Source of the DNA: SIG607 sp045586405 | GTDB lineage: Bacteria > Bacillota > Clostridia > Oscillospirales > Acutalibacteraceae | Direction of reading: 5' to 3' | NCBI GenBank assembly: GCA_045586405.1 | Contig: JAZNAG010000091.1 | Location: 1-35,190, forward strand | DNA length: 35,190 nt | In this document: piece after piece, positions 31,448 through 35,190 of the stretch | Layout of the letters: each line of letters starts with the position of its first letter | How positions within the stretch are numbered: position 1 is the first letter of the stretch | Notes under the pieces: model-generated | Told to the model about the DNA's origin: nothing | The model's input: only the letters and a program-made list of their open reading frames with translations | Database searches by the model: none | Made by a program: the position numbers and the translations under genes

Positions 31448-33253
31448 ATGTGCGGTATAGTAGGGTATACGGGAACGAGTAGGGCTACAGAAATTTTGCT
31501 TTGCTCAATGAAAAATCTTGAGTACAGAGGATATGATTCTGCGGGCATAACCCTTTTAGATAATCAAAAATTTTTTCGTACGGTTAAAACGACTAAAAGG
31601 GTAGAGGCGTTAAGTGAAAAATTCAAAGACCTGCCCGAAAGCAATATTGGTATAGGGCATACACGTTGGGCAACCCACGGAAGACCAAGCGAAACTAATG
31701 CACACCCGCATTTAAGTGAAAATTTTTCTGTTGTTCATAACGGTATTATAGAAAACTACAGCAAAATTAAAAAAGAACTTATAAAGGGCGGTGCGGTTTT
31801 TAAAAGTGACACCGACACCGAGGTAATACCGCACTTAATGGAGAAAAATTATAACGGTAATTTGATTGATTCCGCTGTTAAAACCTTTAATCAGCTTGAG
31901 GGAAGCTTCGCCGTTGCTATGCTTTGCAAAAAAGAGCCGGGCAAAATAATCGCCGCTAAAAAATTCAGCCCTCTTATAATAGGACTATCTAATGATGGTA
32001 ATTTTATAGCGTCAGATATTACGGCGGTATTGCCCTATACAAAAAGGGTTATATATCTTGAAGACGGTGAAACAGCTGAGGTAACGAGGTACGAAGTAAC
32101 GGTTTATGACAGCAATAAAAATAGGATAGAAAAACAGGTTACTCTGCTTAATAGCAAGGAAACAAAAGTGGACAAGTCCGGCTTTGAACATTTTATGCTT
32201 AAAGAAATATATGAACAGCCTGCTGTTTTAAAAAGCCTTGCAGACCGTTTTATAAAGGATGATAAGATTTGCTTTGAAGAACTTAAAACAGAAAATAAAA
32301 TAAACAAAATTCATATTGTCGCCTGTGGCTCGGCTTATCACGCAGGGGTTGCGGGTAAATATGCTTTTGAAAGCTTGGCGGATATAAGCGCTCAGGTGGA
32401 AATTGCCAGTGAATACCGTTACAATAAAAACTTTGCAGATGAAAATACGCTTTTCATTGCAGTTTCTCAGTCGGGTGAAACGGCGGATACTATAGCCGCT
32501 CTTAATTTTGCAAAAAAGTCGGGGGCACACATACTTTCTATTGTCAATGTAAAAGAAAGTGCCTGTGCAAGACTTAGCGACAGCGTTATTTATACAGAGG
32601 CGGGCGCCGAAATAGCAGTAGCCACCACAAAGGGCTATTCGTCACAGCTTTTTGTACTTTATCTTTTAGCGCTATATTTTGCCGATTTAAAAAATACACT
32701 GCCAAAAGAAAGGTATTTGTATTTTTTAAGTGAACTGGGAAATCTTCATAAAATAGCGGAAAATGTACTGAAAAATGCTGGAAAAATCAAAGATATTTCA
32801 CAGAAAGTAAAGAAAGACGGCTCGGTGTTTTTTATAGGAAGAAATACCGACTATGCCACCGCCCTTGAGGGATCACTAAAGCTTAAAGAAATTTCTTATA
32901 TTCATAGTGAAACCTATGCCGCAGGGGAACTTAAACACGGCACAATATCTTTAATTGAAGAGGGAACCCAGATTATTGCTGTGTCTACAAATAAGCGGCT
33001 GAGCAGTAAAACTGAGGGAAATATAAAAGAGGTAAAAAGCAGAGGCGCCTTTGTTACGGCACTGGCAAGTGAAAATGATGAAAAAATTGCCGATATAAGT
33101 GATAATTGTATTTTTGTCCCTGAAACCGACGATATATTTATGCCGCTTATCAGTGTAATACCGTTACAGCTTTTGGCTTACTATATTGCGCTGTTTAGAG
33201 GCTGTGATATAGATAAACCCCGAAATCTTGCAAAGAGTGTAACTGTAGAATAA
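31448..33253 (+). CDS. glmS: glutamine-fructose-6-phosphate aminotransferase
   Basis: 601 residues, standard GlmS length. An N-terminal Ntn glutaminase domain starts with the catalytic Cys of MCGIVGYTG and includes HTRWATHGRPSETNAHPH and VVHNGIIENY. Two SIS isomerase domains follow (IVACGSAYHAGVAGKYAFE and VSQSGETADT; then FFIGRNTDYATALEGSLKLKE and AGELKHGTISLIEEG), ending LAKSVTVE. It makes glucosamine 6-phosphate, the entry to amino-sugar and peptidoglycan synthesis. Ribosome binding site is AGGAGAGG. The 31-base gap upstream is too short for a glmS ribozyme, so the usual Bacillota feedback element is absent here. Confidence 0.97.
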   Translation: MCGIVGYTGTSRATEILLCSMKNLEYRGYDSAGITLLDNQKFFRTVKTTKRVEALSEKFKDLPESNIGIGHTRWATHGRPSETNAHPHLSENFSVVHNGIIENYSKIKKELIKGGAVFKSDTDTEVIPHLMEKNYNGNLIDSAVKTFNQLEGSFAVAMLCKKEPGKIIAAKKFSPLIIGLSNDGNFIASDITAVLPYTKRVIYLEDGETAEVTRYEVTVYDSNKNRIEKQVTLLNSKETKVDKSGFEHFMLKEIYEQPAVLKSLADRFIKDDKICFEELKTENKINKIHIVACGSAYHAGVAGKYAFESLADISAQVEIASEYRYNKNFADENTLFIAVSQSGETADTIAALNFAKKSGAHILSIVNVKESACARLSDSVIYTEAGAEIAVATTKGYSSQLFVLYLLALYFADLKNTLPKERYLYFLSELGNLHKIAENVLKNAGKIKDISQKVKKDGSVFFIGRNTDYATALEGSLKLKEISYIHSETYAAGELKHGTISLIEEGTQIIAVSTNKRLSSKTEGNIKEVKSRGAFVTALASENDEKIADISDNCIFVPETDDIFMPLISVIPLQLLAYYIALFRGCDIDKPRNLAKSVTVE

Positions 33254-33257
33254 ATGC

Positions 33258-33286
33258 TTTATTATTAGCGGAAAATATGATATACT
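33258..33286 (+). promoter_or_regulatory. probable promoter of the flavodiiron operon
   Basis: TTTATT (33258-33263) and TATACT (33281-33286) at 17 bases, 32 bases before the ATG of the flavodiiron gene. No PerR-box palindrome is obvious to the eye. Confidence 0.4.
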
Positions 33287-33318
33287 TCTCTTAAAGATAA
33301 ATTAAAGGAGTAAAAGAG

Positions 33319-34464
33319 ATGTATATTACCGATGATATAGTTTATATTGGCGTTAATGACAGAAAAAAAGATTTGTTTGAGGGACAGTATATCATACCTG
33401 ACGGAATCGCATATAATTCTTATGTTATTCTTGACGAAAAAATTGCCGTTATGGATACGGCGGATGCTGATTTTACACAGGAATGGCTTTCTAATTTAGA
33501 AAAGGCGCTGGGCGAAAAGAAGCCTGACTTTCTTGTGGTGTTACACATGGAGCCCGACCATTCTGCAAATATACTGAGCTTTCTTAATAAATACCCCTCT
33601 GCTCAGGTAGTGGCTTCGGCAAAGGCTTTCACAATGATGAAGAATTTTTATAAAAACGATTTTGCCCAGCGTAGAATTACTGTAGGTGAGGGGGATACCC
33701 TTTCACTCGGTAAACACAGCCTTACCTTTTTTGCCGCCCCTATGGTGCATTGGCCCGAGGTTATTGTAGCTTATGACTCTTTTGACAATGTACTGTTTTC
33801 GGCTGACGGCTTTGGTAAATTCGGAGCCCTTGACTGTAATGACGAATGGGCGTGCGAAGCCAGAAGATACTATTTTGGCATTGTAGGTAAGTACGGCGCT
33901 CAGGTTCAGGCTCTGCTTAAAAAAACGGCAGGTCTTGAAATAGAAAAAATTTGTCCTCTTCACGGCCCTGTGCTTAGCGAAAATCTTGAGTACTATATAA
34001 ACCTTTATAATATATGGTCAAGTTATGAAAGCGAAGACGAGGGCGTGTTTATTGCCTATACTTCGGTTTACGGAAATACCAAAAAAGCTGCACAGCTTTT
34101 AGCCGAAAAACTGACTCAAAAGGGCAAAAAGGCGGTGCTTTGCGACCTTGCAAGAGGTGATATGGCGGAAGCGGTGGAAGATGCTTTCAGATACAGCAAA
34201 ACCGTATTTGCTACAACCACTTACAATGGGGATATTTTCCCCTTTATGAAAGAGTTTATAAACCATCTTACCGAGCGTAATTTCCAGAATAAAAAGGTTG
34301 CTTTTATTGAAAACGGAAGTTGGGCGCCTACCGCCATAAAGGTTATGAAGGGTATGCTTGAAAACAGTAAAAATCTTACCTTTGCAGAAAATCAAATAAG
34401 TATTATTTCGTCACTTAGCGAAGATAATATAATAGAAATAGAAAAATTAGCTGACGAGCTATAA
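33319..34464 (+). CDS. fprA: flavodiiron protein (A-type flavoprotein)
   Basis: 381 residues, two domains as usual. The metallo-beta-lactamase-like domain holds the diiron ligands: LHMEPDH (His76, Glu78, Asp80), MVHWPE (His144), SADGFG (Asp163) and PLHGPV (His215). The flavodoxin domain begins near residue 247 with AYTSVYGNTKKAA binding FMN. Such enzymes reduce oxygen to water (or NO to N2O) with electrons from rubredoxin. The three-gene run with desulfoferrodoxin and rubredoxin, spaced 13 and 18 bases, gives the enzyme and its electron donor in one operon. AAAGGAG precedes the ATG. Confidence 0.95.
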   Translation: MYITDDIVYIGVNDRKKDLFEGQYIIPDGIAYNSYVILDEKIAVMDTADADFTQEWLSNLEKALGEKKPDFLVVLHMEPDHSANILSFLNKYPSAQVVASAKAFTMMKNFYKNDFAQRRITVGEGDTLSLGKHSLTFFAAPMVHWPEVIVAYDSFDNVLFSADGFGKFGALDCNDEWACEARRYYFGIVGKYGAQVQALLKKTAGLEIEKICPLHGPVLSENLEYYINLYNIWSSYESEDEGVFIAYTSVYGNTKKAAQLLAEKLTQKGKKAVLCDLARGDMAEAVEDAFRYSKTVFATTTYNGDIFPFMKEFINHLTERNFQNKKVAFIENGSWAPTAIKVMKGMLENSKNLTFAENQISIISSLSEDNIIEIEKLADEL

Positions 34465-34477
34465 AGGAGGATAAATT

Positions 34478-34855
34478 ATGGATAATAGATTTTTTATTTG
34501 TGAGCATTGCGGTAATATTATCGGAATGATACACGATGCAGGTGTGCCGGTTATGTGCTGCGGTCAAAAAATGACTCAGCTTATTCCGGGAACTGTAGAG
34601 GCAAGCAAAGAAAAGCATATTCCCATAGTTTCGGTTAAGGAAAATGTTGTTTATGTTAATGTCGGCTCTGTCTTGCATCCTATGGAGGAAGAACACAGTA
34701 TTTTATGGGTTTATCTGCAGACCGACAGAGGCGGTCAGCGTAAATGCCTTAAGACAGGCGATAGCCCCGAGGTAAAATTTGCGCTTATGGACGAAAAGCC
34801 GATTTCGGTTTATGCTTACTGTAATCTCCACGGCTTGTGGAAAGCAGATATATAA
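34478..34855 (+). CDS. dfx: desulfoferrodoxin (superoxide reductase)
   Basis: 125 residues. Center I is the N-terminal desulforedoxin-like site with Cys8, Cys11, Cys27 and Cys28. Center II is the superoxide-reducing iron site: His47 in KEKHIP, His67 and His73 in HPMEEEH, Cys115 and His118 in YCNLHG. It reduces superoxide to hydrogen peroxide without making oxygen, with electrons from rubredoxin. AAAGGAGG sits in front of the ATG. Both iron centres look complete, so this is the 2Fe form, not the shorter neelaredoxin. Confidence 0.97.
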   Translation: MDNRFFICEHCGNIIGMIHDAGVPVMCCGQKMTQLIPGTVEASKEKHIPIVSVKENVVYVNVGSVLHPMEEEHSILWVYLQTDRGGQRKCLKTGDSPEVKFALMDEKPISVYAYCNLHGLWKADI

Positions 34856-34873
34856 TTTTAGGAGGAAAAGAAT

Positions 34874-35032
34874 ATGAAATATGTATGTGACGCATGCGGC
34901 TGGATCTATGATGAGGAAAAGGGCGACTCTGAACTTGATATAGCTCCCGGTACAAAATTTGAAGATTTGCCCGAAGATTTTCAGTGCCCACTTTGCGGCG
35001 TAGGCAAAGATATGTTCAGCCCTGAAGAATAA
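34874..35032 (+). CDS. rd: rubredoxin
   Basis: A 52-residue protein with the four iron-binding cysteines Cys5, Cys8 (YVCDACGWIYD) and Cys38, Cys41 (FQCPLCGVGKDMF), and the DIAPGTKFEDLPEDF middle part typical of Clostridial rubredoxins. AGGAGG lies 8 bases before the ATG, 18 bases after the desulfoferrodoxin stop. It carries electrons to the two upstream enzymes. The IS3-type element begins 17 bases after its stop, so the native terminator of this operon may have been displaced. Confidence 0.97.
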   Translation: MKYVCDACGWIYDEEKGDSELDIAPGTKFEDLPEDFQCPLCGVGKDMFSPEE

Positions 35033-35049
35033 AAAAAAGGACTTGGGTA

Positions 35050-35190
35050 TGAAGTGAACCCCAAAGTTTAGACAAAAATAAATATTAAATTGCTTGTGAA
35101 TGAGTTCGGTATTGTACTGGACTCATTCCTTTTAGTTTTAAGGAAATTCTTTCGTTGTTGTAGTAATAAATATATTTCTTTAGTTCATCA
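35050..35190 (-). mobile_element. IS3-family (IS150-type) element, right end, cut by window edge
   Basis: The end sequence begins TGAAGTGAACCCC at 35050 and continues to GTTTAGACA, the usual terminal inverted repeat style of IS150-group elements (TG...CA ends). Inside it, on the minus strand, is the tail of an orfB transposase. The other end and any target duplication lie outside the window. Confidence 0.8.
35085..35190 (-). CDS. IS3-family transposase orfB, C-terminal 34 residues
   Basis: The partial frame reads toward the element's end: DELKKYIYYYNNERIS followed by LKGMSPVQYRTHS, the near-invariant tail of the DDE integrase core of IS3/IS150 transposases. It stops with TAA at 35085-35087, about 35 bases from the element terminus. 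The start and catalytic residues lie beyond the window. Confidence 0.88.
   Translation of the reverse strand, partial: DELKKYIYYYNNERISLKLKGMSPVQYRTHSQAI

Noticed and set aside
1..35190. tRNA, rRNA, CRISPR array, prophage or conjugation genes
   Set aside because: None recognised on either strand by reading, apart from the IS3-type end and possible remnants at the left edge.

Overview
The window looks like a chromosomal segment of a strictly anaerobic Bacillota, most likely a gut or rumen Clostridia (Oscillospirales/Ruminococcaceae-like). Reasons: moderately AT-rich DNA, strong AGGAGG-type ribosome binding sites, sigma-A promoters with TGGTATAAT extended -10 boxes, an oxygen-defence set of flavodiiron protein, desulfoferrodoxin and rubredoxin, and plant-polysaccharide enzymes (GH120, GH130, GH43, xylose isomerase). 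I see no rRNA, tRNA or CRISPR array. The genus is not determinable from reading alone.

Layout. (1) 1-895: the end of a Cys/Gly-rich DnaJ-type zinc-finger protein, a 48-codon orphan ORF, a strong hairpin, and a minus-strand promoter with a structured leader that has no gene behind it. This looks like decayed accessory DNA. (2) 896-1953: a YeiH-family membrane protein with a terminator shared with the convergent gene. (3) 1961-17226, all minus strand: a cell-surface glycan locus. Read from its promoter near 17.2 kb it runs rfbC, GT2, GT-B, GT2, sulfotransferase, Wzx-like flippase, GT2, then a three-domain protein (winged helix, nucleotidyltransferase, choline kinase; LicC plus LicA), a secreted 1121-residue protein made only of choline-binding-type repeats, a second LicC-like cytidylyltransferase, and a BCCT (choline/betaine type) transporter. 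(4) 17293-30380: a carbohydrate-use region with three AraC regulators, a GH130 phosphorylase-type enzyme, a DUF5107-TPR protein, a GH120 beta-xylosidase, xylose isomerase, a GH43 enzyme, a Gfo/Idh/MocA oxidoreductase and an aldose-epimerase-like protein, plus a fused remnant of an ABC transporter. (5) 30514-33253: an M14 metallopeptidase and glmS. (6) 33258-35032: flavodiiron protein, desulfoferrodoxin and rubredoxin. (7) 35050 to the end: the terminus and transposase tail of an IS3-family element.

How the genes fit together. In region 3 choline would be imported (BCCT), phosphorylated (LicA-like domain) and activated to CDP-choline (LicC-like enzymes). The glycosyltransferases and flippase would build and export a rhamnose-containing, possibly sulfated, glycan, and the repeat protein would bind the phosphocholine-decorated surface. 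This is the pneumococcal phosphocholine/choline-binding-protein logic packaged as one locus in what appears to be a commensal clostridium. The phosphocholine transferase (LicD) is not in the window. In region 4 the hydrolases have no signal peptides and no sugar transporter is present, so imported xylo- and manno-type oligosaccharides are probably processed in the cytoplasm, with xylose entering central metabolism through XylA.

Several starts were moved inward on ribosome-binding-site or promoter evidence: BCCT, LicAC, GT2 at 14419, the AraC genes at 18117 and 22107, GH43, the oxidoreductase and the epimerase.
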